DNA of 64,000 nt from Marinobacter lutaoensis (lineage in GTDB: Bacteria > Pseudomonadota > Gammaproteobacteria > Pseudomonadales > Oleiphilaceae), in assembly GCF_001981305.1 (NCBI RefSeq), contig NZ_MSCW01000012.1, positions 62,001 to 126,000 of the forward strand, written 5' to 3'. Below the pieces are notes generated by a model. The model did no database searches. It had not been told where the DNA came from and was given only the letters and a program-made list of their open reading frames with translations. This document shows, one piece after another, positions 1 to 8,614 of this stretch. Within the stretch, counting starts at the first letter, position 1. Every line of letters begins with the position of its first letter. Position numbers and translations under genes: made by a program.

Positions 1-14
1 AATAGACAGTCGTC

Positions 15-1757
15 TCAGCCGCCGCGTTGCCGGCGCTGGCCGTCCAGCACCTTGCGGTAAGCCAACAGCAGCTGACGGTGGCCTTCGGTGGGTGCCTCCG
101 GGTCCAGTGCCGGCAGCCCGGGGAAGCGGACCTCGCCACGCACCCAGGCCAGGGCCTCCGTCACCTTCGCCTCGCCATGGTAGAAGTCCAGCGCGCGCCG
201 GTAGGGGGACGGATCATCGCAGGCCAGATGCAGCTCCAGCACCGCGTGCAGGGCGGCGTAGTCCGCCCGGTCCGGTGCCGCCAGGTCGCCCGACGCAAGC
301 ACCGCGGGCAGGTGCTCGAAGGCGCCTTCCAGGTCACCCAGGGCCAGACGCAGCCAGACCTTGAACTCGCCCACCCGAATCCGGCCCCAGCGGCTTGCGT
401 CGCCGACGATGCCGGCCCACTCCAGCACCTTGAGCTGGTCGTTCACGTGCTGTTCCTCAAGGGTGTCCAGCAGTTGCTGCCAGCCCTCGGGGCCGGCGTT
501 GGGCAGGTGGAACAACACCGGCCGCACCGGCAGGCAGGCGTTGTTGTTGTTCAGCACCAGCTCGTCCGGCAGATAAATGTCGGAGAAGCCCGGGATCAGG
601 ATGCGGCAGGCGTAGGCGCCGAGACCGGTGTGCTCGGCGATGTACACTTCGTGGCCCTCGTCGTGCAGCTGGTCGATCAGCTGGGCGCAGGCGGTGTGGT
701 TGTCGCTGGCCCAGGGGCGGTTGGCGTCCCAGTCGACGAACGGCAGATCCGGCTGGTCGCTGAGCAGGGCCCAGCTGACGTAACCGGAGGAATCGATGAA
801 GTGCAGCTCCAGGTTATGGGGTTCGGCCACCATGTCCATGTCGGTGGTGGGGGCCGGGAAGCCTTCCAGTTCATCCAGCGCCCGCCCCTGCAGCAACTCG
901 GTCAAGGCCCGCTCCAGGGCCACCGCGAAGGTGGGGTGGGCGCCGAAGGAGGCATAGACGCCGCCGTCCGGATGCTGCAGCAGCACGCACATGACCGGGT
1001 AGCGCCCGCCAAGGGAGGCGTCCAGCGCCCGGACCCCGAAGCCCGCCGCCTGCAGGGCCGCGATACCGGCACGGATGTGGGGGTAGCGCGCCAGCACCTC
1101 GGCCGGTACTTCCGGCAGGGCGATGGCCTCGCTGATGATGCGGTTCTTGATGGCCCGTTCGAACAGCTCGGACAGCCCCTGAACGATGGCTTCCTCCCGG
1201 TTGTTGCCGGCGCTCATGCCGTTGGAGACGAACAGGTTGGCAATCAGGTTGACCGGCACATAGACCGTTTCACCGTCTCGCTGGCGCACGTAGGGCAGGG
1301 CGCACAGGCCCTGGCCGGTGCCGCCACCGTTCATGTCCAGAAGCTGGTCCGGGCGCAGCCCCTGGGGTTCGATGTAACGCTCCAGCCAGTGCCGGTCCAG
1401 CAGGTCCGCCGGCCAACCGGCTGTCACCGGGAACCAGCGCTCGTCCGCCTGATGGATGTGGCCGTAGTCCCGGTAGACCGGGTCCAGCATGAAGTCGGCC
1501 CACAGGTAACGGGTCGACAGCCGCTCGATCAGCTCGCCGTAGGCACTGGCCAGCGCCGCCTGACGGCTGGCGCCCTTGCCGTTGGAGAACACCTGGGGAC
1601 AGTCCCGGTCCCGGATGTGTACGGACCAGATGTAGGGGGCCGGGTTGAGCCAGCGGGCTTCCTCGATGTGGAAGCCGAGGTCTTGGATGGCTTGGCCGAT
1701 GTTGGCAATGGAGGTTTCCAGGGCTTCGTCCTTGCCTGGAATGAAGGTCTTGGTCAT
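15..1757 (-). CDS. ycaO: YcaO, RimO accessory factor (ribosomal protein S12 methylthiolation)
   Basis: This 580-residue protein matches E. coli YcaO end to end. It opens with MTKTFIPGKDEALE and goes on to SVHIRDRDC and NGKGASRQAALASAYGEL. The glutamate-rich EEAIVQGLSELFERA segment belongs to the ATP-binding YcaO fold. The C-terminal 150 residues are helical, like the TPR-like tail of E. coli YcaO. In E. coli the protein enhances RimO-dependent beta-methylthiolation of an aspartate in ribosomal protein S12. I chose the ATG at 1757 because it starts the family's conserved N-terminus; in-frame TTG (1781) and ATG (1778) codons lie just upstream. No cyclodehydratase partner or precursor peptide lies nearby, so a RiPP role is unlikely. 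Confidence 0.93.
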   Translation of the reverse strand: MTKTFIPGKDEALETSIANIGQAIQDLGFHIEEARWLNPAPYIWSVHIRDRDCPQVFSNGKGASRQAALASAYGELIERLSTRYLWADFMLDPVYRDYGHIHQADERWFPVTAGWPADLLDRHWLERYIEPQGLRPDQLLDMNGGGTGQGLCALPYVRQRDGETVYVPVNLIANLFVSNGMSAGNNREEAIVQGLSELFERAIKNRIISEAIALPEVPAEVLARYPHIRAGIAALQAAGFGVRALDASLGGRYPVMCVLLQHPDGGVYASFGAHPTFAVALERALTELLQGRALDELEGFPAPTTDMDMVAEPHNLELHFIDSSGYVSWALLSDQPDLPFVDWDANRPWASDNHTACAQLIDQLHDEGHEVYIAEHTGLGAYACRILIPGFSDIYLPDELVLNNNNACLPVRPVLFHLPNAGPEGWQQLLDTLEEQHVNDQLKVLEWAGIVGDASRWGRIRVGEFKVWLRLALGDLEGAFEHLPAVLASGDLAAPDRADYAALHAVLELHLACDDPSPYRRALDFYHGEAKVTEALAWVRGEVRFPGLPALDPEAPTEGHRQLLLAYRKVLDGQRRQRGG

Positions 1758-1847
1758 AGGGGCGCTCGCCGGTTGCATCAACTCAGGACGGGCGATGCTA
1801 ACAGGACCGGCCGCCGGAGACCACCGGCGCCGGCCCCGGGGCGGTGC

Positions 1848-2297
1848 CTAGCGGTACTCGGCGAATACGCGGGTTTGCCCGGCGTCATTGAACAGCAGCA
1901 CCTGATAGGGATCCTGGCGTCCTCCCATCGTCATGCCGGGGGAGCCGGCGGGCATGCCCGGAACGCTGAGACCGCGGGCCTTGGGGGCCTCGGTGATCAG
2001 CCGCCGGATATCCGTGGCCGGGACATGGCCCTCGATCACGTAACCGTCGATGAAGGCCGTGTGACAGCTCGCCAGTGCGGGTGTGAGACCGGCACCGGCC
2101 TTGATCGGGTTGAGGTTCCCGGTTTCGCTGACGGTCACCTTGAAGCCGTGATCTTGCAGATGACGGACCCAGTCCGTGCAGCAGCCGCAACTGGGCGACT
2201 TGTAGACGTGAATGCCCCGGCCGGCGTCATCGGCCAGCAGTGGCGTGCTGGCGCCGAGCGTGGTGGCCAGCAGGGTGGCGAGTGTGACGGTTTTCAT
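1848..2297 (-). CDS. DUF411 periplasmic metal-binding protein
   Basis: A 149-residue exported protein. The N-terminal 22 residues form a signal peptide ending near LLADDAG. The mature part has the DUF411 signature YKSPSCGCCTDWV, with a C-G-C-C metal-ligand motif, followed by LASCHTAFIDGYVIEGHVP. The C-terminal region is methionine rich (GMPAGSPGMTMGG), which fits Cu(I) handling. DUF411 proteins often sit beside copper ATPases and oxidases, and this one is the last gene of the merR-copA cassette, 18 bases after the small membrane peptide. A GAGGAAA ribosome site precedes the ATG. The metal is inferred from context. Confidence 0.85.
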   Translation of the reverse strand: MKTVTLATLLATTLGASTPLLADDAGRGIHVYKSPSCGCCTDWVRHLQDHGFKVTVSETGNLNPIKAGAGLTPALASCHTAFIDGYVIEGHVPATDIRRLITEAPKARGLSVPGMPAGSPGMTMGGRQDPYQVLLFNDAGQTRVFAEYR

Positions 2298-2315
2298 GTC
2301 GGCTTTCCTCGAGGT

Positions 2316-2429
2316 TCAGTGATGATGCGTGGGCGGCGAGTCCGGATCGTCCGGACCGGAGAGCCAGAACCACCAGACGATGGCGGCCATCAGGGCCAGG
2401 CCGCCCAGATTGACCAGCAGGGGAGTCAT
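2316..2429 (-). CDS. 37-residue membrane peptide with C-terminal His cluster
   Basis: The peptide starts MTPLLVNLGGLALMAAIVWW and is one transmembrane helix (about residues 4-23) followed by a short acidic, proline-rich tail ending in HHH. Its ATG overlaps the copA stop in an ATGA arrangement at 2426-2429, and an AGGAGG sits 10 bases upstream inside copA, so translation is probably coupled. I do not recognise a named family. It resembles in size and place the small single-helix proteins (CcoS-like) seen with metal ATPases. A role in passing copper to or from CopA is inference from position and the histidine tail. The overlap and ribosome site argue that it is a real gene. Confidence 0.68.
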   Translation of the reverse strand: MTPLLVNLGGLALMAAIVWWFWLSGPDDPDSPPTHHH

Positions 2430-4999
2430 GATGCGCGTGCCTCCTGGGTGTCGGATTCGGCGGGCCGCCCGGGCCGGAACCGGCGCAGCCGGTTGGCGTT
2501 GCCGACCACGGTGACGGAGGACAGCGACATGGCCGCGCCCGCCAGGATCGGGTTCAGCAGGATGCCCCACAGCGGGTACAGCAGGCCGGCCGCGATGGGG
2601 ATGCCCAGGGCGTTGTAGATAAAGGCGCCGAACAGGTTCTGATGGATGTTGCGGACGGTGGCCCGGGAGATTTCCAGGGCGTCCGGCACGCCGTGTAGTG
2701 AGCCCCGCATCAGGGTGATGGCGGCGCTTTCGATCGCCACGTCGGTGCCGGTGCCGATGGCAAAGCCGACGTCGGCGGCGGCCAGCGCCGGGGCGTCGTT
2801 GATGCCGTCCCCGACCATGGCCACGGTGTGGCCCCGGCGCCGCAGGCTGGTCACCACTTCCGCCTTGTCCCGGGGCAGCACCTCGGCCCGGTAGTCGTCG
2901 ATGCCGGCCTGGGCGGCGATGGCTCGGGCAGTGGCGTCGACATCGCCGGTGACCATCATCACGCGGACGCCGGCCCGGTGCAGGCGTTCGATGGCGGCCC
3001 GGGTATCCGGCTTGAGAGCATCGGCGACGCCGATGACGCCCAGTACCCGATCCCCCCGAGCCAGGAACAGCGGCGTGCCGGCGGCGTCGGTGATGGTCCG
3101 GGCGACCTCCGTCACCTGTGCCAGAGACAGGCCCTCGGCCTCCAGCCAGCGCCGGTTGCCCAGGCGCAGGATGTCGCCGTCCAGGGTACCGCGCACGCCC
3201 TGGCCGTTGAGGGCCTCGAACGCGCTGACCGGCGCCGGTTCGATGCCGTTCCGACGCGCCCGTTCGAGAATGGCGCTGGCCAGGGGGTGCTCGGAGTGTT
3301 GTTCCAGTCCGGCGGCCAGGGCGAGCAGGGTGTCCTCCTGGCCATCCACGGCGTGCAGGTGGGTGACCGTGGGCCGCCCCTCGGTCAGGGTACCGGTTTT
3401 GTCCAGGATCACGAGATCGACCTGGCCGGCACGTTGGAGGGCCTCGCCCTGACGGATCAGGATGCCGTACTGGGCCGCCTTGCCCACCCCGACCATCACC
3501 GACATGGGCGTGGCCAGTCCCAGGGCGCAGGGGCAGGCAATGATCAGGACGGTGGTGGCGGCGACCATCATATGCACCACTTTCGGCTCGGGGCCCAGGT
3601 TGTACCAGGCCAGGGCCGCGGCCACCGCGATCAGCATGACGGAGGGGACGAACACCGACGAGATTCGGTCAGCCAGCCGGCCCAGGGGCGGCTTCGAGCC
3701 CTGGGCCTTTTTCACCAGCGCTATGATTTGGGCCAGGGCGGTGTCGCGTCCCACCCGGGTGGCCTGGTAGATCAGGCTGCCCTGGGTGTTCAGGGTGCCG
3801 GCGGCCACCTCGTCGCCGGCCCCCTTGGCCACCGGCATGGGTTCGCCGGTGAGCATGCTTTCGTCGATGCGGCTTTCCCCCTCCAGGACGATGCCGTCCA
3901 CCGGCAGTTTCTCCCCGGGACGGACCCGGATGCGGTCGCCCCGGCGCACGTGCTCCACCGGCAGATCCTGCTCCCGGCCGTCGCGGATGACCCGAGCGGT
4001 CTTGGCGCGCAGGTCCAGCAGCCGGCGGACCGCCTCCGAGGTCTTGCCCTTGGCCCGCAGCTCCAGGGCCTGTCCGAGATTGATCAGACCGAGGATCATG
4101 GCCGCCGCCTCGAAGTAGACGTGCCGGGCCATCTCCGGCACGGCATCGGGCAGCAGCACCACGACCATGGAATAGAGCCAGGCAGTGCCGGTGCCGAGGG
4201 CGATCAGGGTGTCCATGTTGGCGTTGTGGTGGCGGCAGGCTTGGACGGCGCCGCGGTAGAAGTGACCGCCGGTACCGGCCATGACCACTAGGGTCAGCAG
4301 GCCCAGCACCAGCCAGGTCAGACGGTTGCCGTCGGTGACCGCCATGGCGCCAAAGCCCATGCCCCAGACCATCAGTCCAAGCCCCAAACCGAGGCTGATG
4401 GCTGTGTTGATCAGTCGTTGCCGGTACTGGCGCCGGTCCTGCAGCCGCTTGCGTTCGTCGGCCCGGTCCGGGTCTTCGATCAGCTCGGCGCCGTAACCGG
4501 CCCCTTCGACGGCGGAAACCAGGGCTTCCGGCTCAGCGTCGCCGGTGACGGTGGCCACCTGGTCGGCCAGGTTCATGTGGGCATCGCGGACGCCGGGTAC
4601 CGAGCGCAAGGCACGTTCAATGGTGTGGACGCAGGAGGCGCAGGTGGCACCGGACACCGCGAGGGCGAGCGGCTCCCCGTCGTTGGCGGCCGGCTCCGGA
4701 GTGTCCACCGGGCCAGAGGTGGTGTCGGATGCTGGCGGTGTCGTCCGGGGCGTGTTCTGGCCGCAGGGTTGGGCATCGGCCAGGGGCTGCCCCGGATAAC
4801 CGGCGTCGGTGACGCGCCGGGCGGCCTCCGCCAGATCCAATCCGGGGGGCAGGGCGACGGTCTGGTGCTCCAGGTCCACGGCGATCCGTTCCGGATCACC
4901 GGTCATCGGGGCCAGCGCCTGGCGAATCTTGCGGGCGCAGCCCTGGCAGGACGCGCCGGAAATGCTCAGGGCGGGCTGCGGGGCGGTGGTTTCGGTCAT
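2426..4999 (-). CDS. copA: Copper-translocating P1B-type ATPase
   Basis: An 857-residue heavy-metal pump. It has two N-terminal HMA domains with CxxC ligands (CQGC, residues 18-21; CASC, residues 120-123), joined by a proline/threonine linker. The membrane metal motif CPC is at 489-491, typical of Cu(I) pumps. The phosphorylation site DKTGT is at 533, TGEP is near 393, and GDGINDAPALAAADVG forms the hinge. The protein moves Cu(I) out of the cytoplasm using ATP. The gene lies 4 bases after the MerR regulator and overlaps the next small gene, so one transcript is likely. Ag(I) is an alternative substrate. Confidence 0.95.
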   Translation of the reverse strand: MTETTAPQPALSISGASCQGCARKIRQALAPMTGDPERIAVDLEHQTVALPPGLDLAEAARRVTDAGYPGQPLADAQPCGQNTPRTTPPASDTTSGPVDTPEPAANDGEPLALAVSGATCASCVHTIERALRSVPGVRDAHMNLADQVATVTGDAEPEALVSAVEGAGYGAELIEDPDRADERKRLQDRRQYRQRLINTAISLGLGLGLMVWGMGFGAMAVTDGNRLTWLVLGLLTLVVMAGTGGHFYRGAVQACRHHNANMDTLIALGTGTAWLYSMVVVLLPDAVPEMARHVYFEAAAMILGLINLGQALELRAKGKTSEAVRRLLDLRAKTARVIRDGREQDLPVEHVRRGDRIRVRPGEKLPVDGIVLEGESRIDESMLTGEPMPVAKGAGDEVAAGTLNTQGSLIYQATRVGRDTALAQIIALVKKAQGSKPPLGRLADRISSVFVPSVMLIAVAAALAWYNLGPEPKVVHMMVAATTVLIIACPCALGLATPMSVMVGVGKAAQYGILIRQGEALQRAGQVDLVILDKTGTLTEGRPTVTHLHAVDGQEDTLLALAAGLEQHSEHPLASAILERARRNGIEPAPVSAFEALNGQGVRGTLDGDILRLGNRRWLEAEGLSLAQVTEVARTITDAAGTPLFLARGDRVLGVIGVADALKPDTRAAIERLHRAGVRVMMVTGDVDATARAIAAQAGIDDYRAEVLPRDKAEVVTSLRRRGHTVAMVGDGINDAPALAAADVGFAIGTGTDVAIESAAITLMRGSLHGVPDALEISRATVRNIHQNLFGAFIYNALGIPIAAGLLYPLWGILLNPILAGAAMSLSSVTVVGNANRLRRFRPGRPAESDTQEARAS

Positions 5000-5003
5000 G
5001 GGC

Positions 5004-5432
5004 TCAGGCCTCCTGTCCGGTGTCGGTGGCGTCTTCCCAGTGTTCGATCAGCTGGCAGATGGTGTGGCCGTCGGGGGTGCCGTCGGGCATGCTCCGCCAC
5101 ACGTTCAGGGCGGTCCGCATGCGCTGACGCAGCTGCTGCAGCTGGGCGATCTCCCGTTCCACCTGCGCCAGACGCCGCTCAAACAGGTCCCGGACCATCG
5201 GGCAGGGGGAGTGGTGCTCGTCGGCCTGGTCCAGAATGGCGCGGATTTCCGACAGCGAAAACCCAAGTTGCCGGGCCTTGCGCGCGAACCGCAGCCGGCG
5301 CAGGTCGTCGGCGTCGTACTGCTGGTAACGGTTGTCCGGGTTGCGGCTGGGCCTCAGCAGCCCCTCACGGGTGTAGTAACGCACAGTGTCTGGCGTCACA
5401 CCGGCCGCTTCGGCCAGTTCCTTGACTTTCAT
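5004..5432 (-). CDS. MerR-family metal-responsive regulator of the copA cassette
   Basis: A 142-residue MerR protein. The N-terminal winged helix reads VKELAEAAGVTPDTVRYYTREGLL, and is followed by the dimerising coiled coil (EREIAQLQQLRQRM). Two cysteines, in HSPCPMV (about residue 73) and HTICQL (about residue 126), could be the metal ligands; their spacing differs from classical CueR (CxxxxxxxC near the C-terminus), so the metal specificity is open. It is the first gene of the operon, and a 20-base-spacer promoter lies upstream (5496-5527), as expected for regulation by DNA untwisting. Copper sensing is inferred from copA next door. Confidence 0.85.
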   Translation of the reverse strand: MKVKELAEAAGVTPDTVRYYTREGLLRPSRNPDNRYQQYDADDLRRLRFARKARQLGFSLSEIRAILDQADEHHSPCPMVRDLFERRLAQVEREIAQLQQLRQRMRTALNVWRSMPDGTPDGHTICQLIEHWEDATDTGQEA

Positions 5433-5495
5433 GGTCGGGACCTCCTGCAGTGCACCGGCGGTGGTGGCGGCCCACCGGGGGATATCATGCAGGTT

Positions 5496-5527
5496 AGCGT
5501 AAAACCTGTGAGTTGCTCACAAGTCAA
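5496..5527 (-). promoter_or_regulatory. MerR-type promoter for the merR-copA operon
   Basis: Read on the minus strand, TTGACT (5527-5522) and TACGCT (5501-5496) are separated by exactly 20 bases. MerR activators use such over-long spacers. The spacer contains a perfect dyad, TGTGAG-CAA-CTCACA, and the -10 is flanked by AGGTT and AACCT arms. This lies 64 bases before the regulator's ATG. The elements are read directly; the function is inference. Confidence 0.5.
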
Positions 5528-5552
5528 AGGGGGATGTCGCCGACCGTGTCCG

Positions 5553-5867
5553 TCAATGGCCCCGGGCGCGCAGGAACACGCCGCAGCTGGGGCACTGGTC
5601 CGGCGCCATCAGCTTGGCCTGCCAGCCGATCCGGCGGCCGCAGGCGGGGCAGCGCAGGCGCAGTTGCAGGACGATGATCGGGGCGATCAGGGCCGCGAAC
5701 AGGTAACCGAGAGGACTCCAGCGGTCGCCGCTGGACAGGCCCAAATGGCTGCTGAACACCAGCAGCAGGGTCAGGGCCGCGAAGGCGAAGAGGAAATAGA
5801 GGCGGTTGCAGCGCTCCCAGCGCCGCAGTTGCGCATCCTGTTCCGGGGTCAGGTAGTGGCTAGCCAT
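5553..5867 (-). CDS. Small membrane protein with C-terminal zinc ribbon
   Basis: A 104-residue protein (start MASHYLTPEQDAQLRRWERC). Two hydrophobic helices at about residues 23-42 and 55-73 are followed by a four-cysteine ribbon made of CPAC and CPSC. No family name comes to mind. The layout (two helices, then CPxC...CPxC) suggests a membrane-anchored zinc-ribbon protein facing the cytoplasm. Two upstream in-frame start codons exist (5879, 5876); the ATG at 5867 leaves a normal N-terminus. It is divergent from the next operon only by orientation of neighbours, and I see no functional link to the copper genes. Confidence 0.65.
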   Translation of the reverse strand: MASHYLTPEQDAQLRRWERCNRLYFLFAFAALTLLLVFSSHLGLSSGDRWSPLGYLFAALIAPIIVLQLRLRCPACGRRIGWQAKLMAPDQCPSCGVFLRARGH

Positions 5868-5922
5868 GGCTCCCATCATGCAAGACTGTGAGGATCCCTA
5901 TGATGCGGCGGTGGCCGCTGCA

Positions 5923-8187
5923 TTACAATCCGCCGTCTTCCGGACCGGTCACCAGCAGCCCCGCGGCCAGGGCCCGTTCCAGCTCCGCGGCCGGCATCGG
6001 CCGGCTGATCAGGTAGCCCTGGGCCAGGTGGCAGCGATACCGTTTCAGGAATGCGAGCTGCTCCTCGGTTTCCACGCCCTCGGCAATGACCCGGATGCCC
6101 AGGTTGTGGGCCAGGCTGATCACCGCCCGGGTGATGATGCCGCTTTCGTGGCGCTGCGGGACATCGGTGATGAACGAGCGGTCGATCTTGAGAACATCCA
6201 CCGGGAAGTCCCGGAGGTAGCCCAGGGAGGAGTAGCCCACGCCGAAGTCGTCGATGGCGAGATGGATGCCCAGGTCGTGGATGCGCGCCAGCTGGTTGTG
6301 GTTGTGCTCGATGTTGCGGATGTAGGACTCTTCCGTCAGCTCCACTTCCAGCCGGTTGGGGGCGATACCGGCGTTCAGCAGGGACTGGCGGAGATCATCC
6401 ACCAGGTCTTCGTTTTCCAGTTCACGGCCGGACAGGTTGATGGCAATGCGCAGGTGTTCACAGGGCGTGCCCCGCCATTGTGCCAGCTGGTTGCAGGCGG
6501 CCTGGATGACCCAGCGGCCGATGTCCCGGATGCGCCCGCTTTCCTCGGCCAGGGGAATGAACTCGGCGGGCGGTACCAAGCCCCGGCGGGGGTGGTGCCA
6601 GCGAATCAGGGCCTCGACACTGTCGATGGCACCGGTCTCGAGGTTCAGCTGCGGCTGGTAGTACAGCGACAGTTCGTTGTTCGCCAGGGCCTGGCTGAGG
6701 TCCTTGTCCAGCTGCAGGCGCATCACTTCCCGCTCCTGCATGCCCTCGGTGTAGAACTGGTAACTGTTGCGGCCCTGCTCCTTGGCGCGGTAGAGGGCAA
6801 TGTCGGCGTTTCGCAGCAGGGTGTCTGCGTCCAAGCCGCTCTGGGGGTAGACGGCAACACCGAGGGTTGCGGTAATCTGGTGCCGCTCGCCCTGCACCAG
6901 AAAAGGTTCCTGGAAACACTGCTTGACCTGCCCGATCAGGTTGATCACCTCGTCGATGTCGTCCAGCTGCTGCTGGCACAGCATGAACTCGTCGCCGCCA
7001 GAGTAGGCCACCAGCACGCATTCGTTGCTCAGGTGGTTGAGCCGTTCGGACACCTTGATCAACAGCTCGTCGCCAAATTGGTGGCCGAGGGAGTCGTTCA
7101 GCGTCTGGAAACGGTCCAGGTCGAGCATGATCAAGGCCACCTGCCGCATCTGCCGGTCGGCGATGCTGAGGGTGTGGGCCAGGTCTTCCATGAAAAAACG
7201 GCGGTTGGCCAAGCCGGTGAGGGTGTCGGTGGACTCCAGCCGGGCGAGGTCCTGCTGGATGCGCTTGCGTTGGTGGATTTCCCGCTCCAGTTCCTTGCGG
7301 GTTTTCAGCAGCGCTTGGTTGCGCTTGAGGATGAGCTGCACCAGCAGGGTGCTCAGGCTGGTGAGCACGCCTATGAACAGCAGGGAGAAAAAGGTGACCT
7401 GGGGCCAGTCGCTGCGCTGTTCCTCCACCCAGGGGAGGGGTGGGGACAAGGTCAGGGACCAGTCCAGGGTGGGCAGGTCCACCGATTCGGTGTGGGCGAA
7501 GCCGGTGTGGATGTTGTCGGACTGGTTGAGCTGATAGCTGAGCCTGCCCCGGTCCCGGATGTCGATCTGGAAGGTCTGCAGGACGCGACGGTCGAGCAGT
7601 TGCCGGGCGAGGGTCTCCATGCGGAAGACCCCGGCGATGAAGCCGTTGTTGTGGTCGCCGCGGCCGACCGGCGCATAGATGACCATGCCCTTGCCGCCCT
7701 GCTTCAGGTCGATGACGCCGGAAATGTCGTAGTGGCCGTCCCGGCGGGCCGACTCCAGAGCCTGTCGGCGCTGCTCGGAGAAGGCCACGTTGTAGCCGAT
7801 GACCTCCTCGTTGCCAACGTAGGGTTCCAGCCAGCGGATGACAAAGTTGCGGTCGATCCACTCGATCGCCTGGAAGGTCCCGAAATCCCGAAGGTAGGCC
7901 CGGGCGTCGGCGCGCCAAGTGGCCTCGGTCATGTCGGCGTCGGCTTCGAGCCGTGCCGCCATCCGGTTGATGGCCTCGGCGTGAATGGTGAATTCACGCT
8001 CCAGGTGACGGGCCATGGCCTTCGCCTCGTTGGCCAGGCTGGCCTGGATCTGGCTGCTGTCCTGGTGGCTCAGGCCAAAACGGAGACCGGCGGCGAGGGC
8101 GAGGAAAATCAGGAGAATGAGAACCGGAAACGCCGGGCTCAGCAGCGCGAGGGCGAGGGCGCTGCTGGGCGCCGCCGTGTTATCCAC
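5923..8187 (-). CDS. CHASE-GGDEF-EAL membrane c-di-GMP enzyme
   Basis: A 754-residue protein. It has a first membrane helix (18-36), a periplasmic CHASE-like sensor (about 60-255), a second helix (265-287), a short coiled coil, a GGDEF domain with an intact SGGDEF (396-401) and an EAL domain with an intact EALIRW (525-530) and DDFGVGYSSL. Both catalytic motifs are present, so it may both make and break c-di-GMP. The start is GTG at 8187 with GGAG 6 bases upstream. Its first 8 bases overlap the end of the CoA-binding gene, so the two are probably co-translated. The periplasmic ligand is unknown. Confidence 0.9.
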   Translation of the reverse strand: MDNTAAPSSALALALLSPAFPVLILLIFLALAAGLRFGLSHQDSSQIQASLANEAKAMARHLEREFTIHAEAINRMAARLEADADMTEATWRADARAYLRDFGTFQAIEWIDRNFVIRWLEPYVGNEEVIGYNVAFSEQRRQALESARRDGHYDISGVIDLKQGGKGMVIYAPVGRGDHNNGFIAGVFRMETLARQLLDRRVLQTFQIDIRDRGRLSYQLNQSDNIHTGFAHTESVDLPTLDWSLTLSPPLPWVEEQRSDWPQVTFFSLLFIGVLTSLSTLLVQLILKRNQALLKTRKELEREIHQRKRIQQDLARLESTDTLTGLANRRFFMEDLAHTLSIADRQMRQVALIMLDLDRFQTLNDSLGHQFGDELLIKVSERLNHLSNECVLVAYSGGDEFMLCQQQLDDIDEVINLIGQVKQCFQEPFLVQGERHQITATLGVAVYPQSGLDADTLLRNADIALYRAKEQGRNSYQFYTEGMQEREVMRLQLDKDLSQALANNELSLYYQPQLNLETGAIDSVEALIRWHHPRRGLVPPAEFIPLAEESGRIRDIGRWVIQAACNQLAQWRGTPCEHLRIAINLSGRELENEDLVDDLRQSLLNAGIAPNRLEVELTEESYIRNIEHNHNQLARIHDLGIHLAIDDFGVGYSSLGYLRDFPVDVLKIDRSFITDVPQRHESGIITRAVISLAHNLGIRVIAEGVETEEQLAFLKRYRCHLAQGYLISRPMPAAELERALAAGLLVTGPEDGGL

Positions 8188-8605
8188 GGCGCACTCCGAG
8201 CCGGGGAATCTCTTGCTTCGGGCACCGGTTCATCACCACGGTGAGACCGGCCGCCTCCGCCCGGGCGGCGCCGGCTTCGTTGATCACGCCGATCTGCAGC
8301 CAGAGCACCGGCACGCCCAGGGCGATGGCCTGATCGATGACCGGGTCGGTGCGTTCGGGGGCCAGGAACAGGTCCACCATGTCCACCGGTTCCGGCAGAT
8401 CGTTCAGGTCCGCCACCACGGTTTCGCCCAGCAGGGTCTGGCCGGCCAGGCGTGGGTTGACGGGGATCACCCGGTAGCCATGCGACTGCAGGTAGGCCAT
8501 CACCTGGTGCGAGGGGCGCGAGGTTTTTTCGCTGGCACCGACCAGGGCAATGGTACGCACCCGTTCGAGGATGCCGCGGAGCTGTTCAGGGGCTTCGGTG
8601 GGCAT
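8180..8605 (-). CDS. CoA-binding domain protein, YccU-like
   Basis: A 141-residue single-domain Rossmann protein. TIALVGASEKTSRPSHQVMA and the VIPVNPRLAGQTLLGE stretch match the CoA_binding family (E. coli YccU). These proteins bind CoA or an acyl-CoA and probably act as sensors or acyl-group handlers; no reaction is established. The gene starts 10 bases after folX ends and overlaps the GGDEF-EAL gene by 8 bases, so folE-folX-yccU-GGDEF/EAL may be one transcript. Confidence 0.88.
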   Translation of the reverse strand: MPTEAPEQLRGILERVRTIALVGASEKTSRPSHQVMAYLQSHGYRVIPVNPRLAGQTLLGETVVADLNDLPEPVDMVDLFLAPERTDPVIDQAIALGVPVLWLQIGVINEAGAARAEAAGLTVVMNRCPKQEIPRLGVRRG

Positions 8606-8614
8606 GGGGGTTCC

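Noticed and set aside
27..2618. An 863-codon plus-strand frame over ycaO and the DUF411 gene
   Set aside because: Same shadow effect: the minus-strand genes are recognisable families and this frame is not.
5866..8244. A 792-codon plus-strand frame opposite the GGDEF-EAL gene
   Set aside because: Low-complexity composition, no domain; the minus-strand enzyme has all catalytic motifs.
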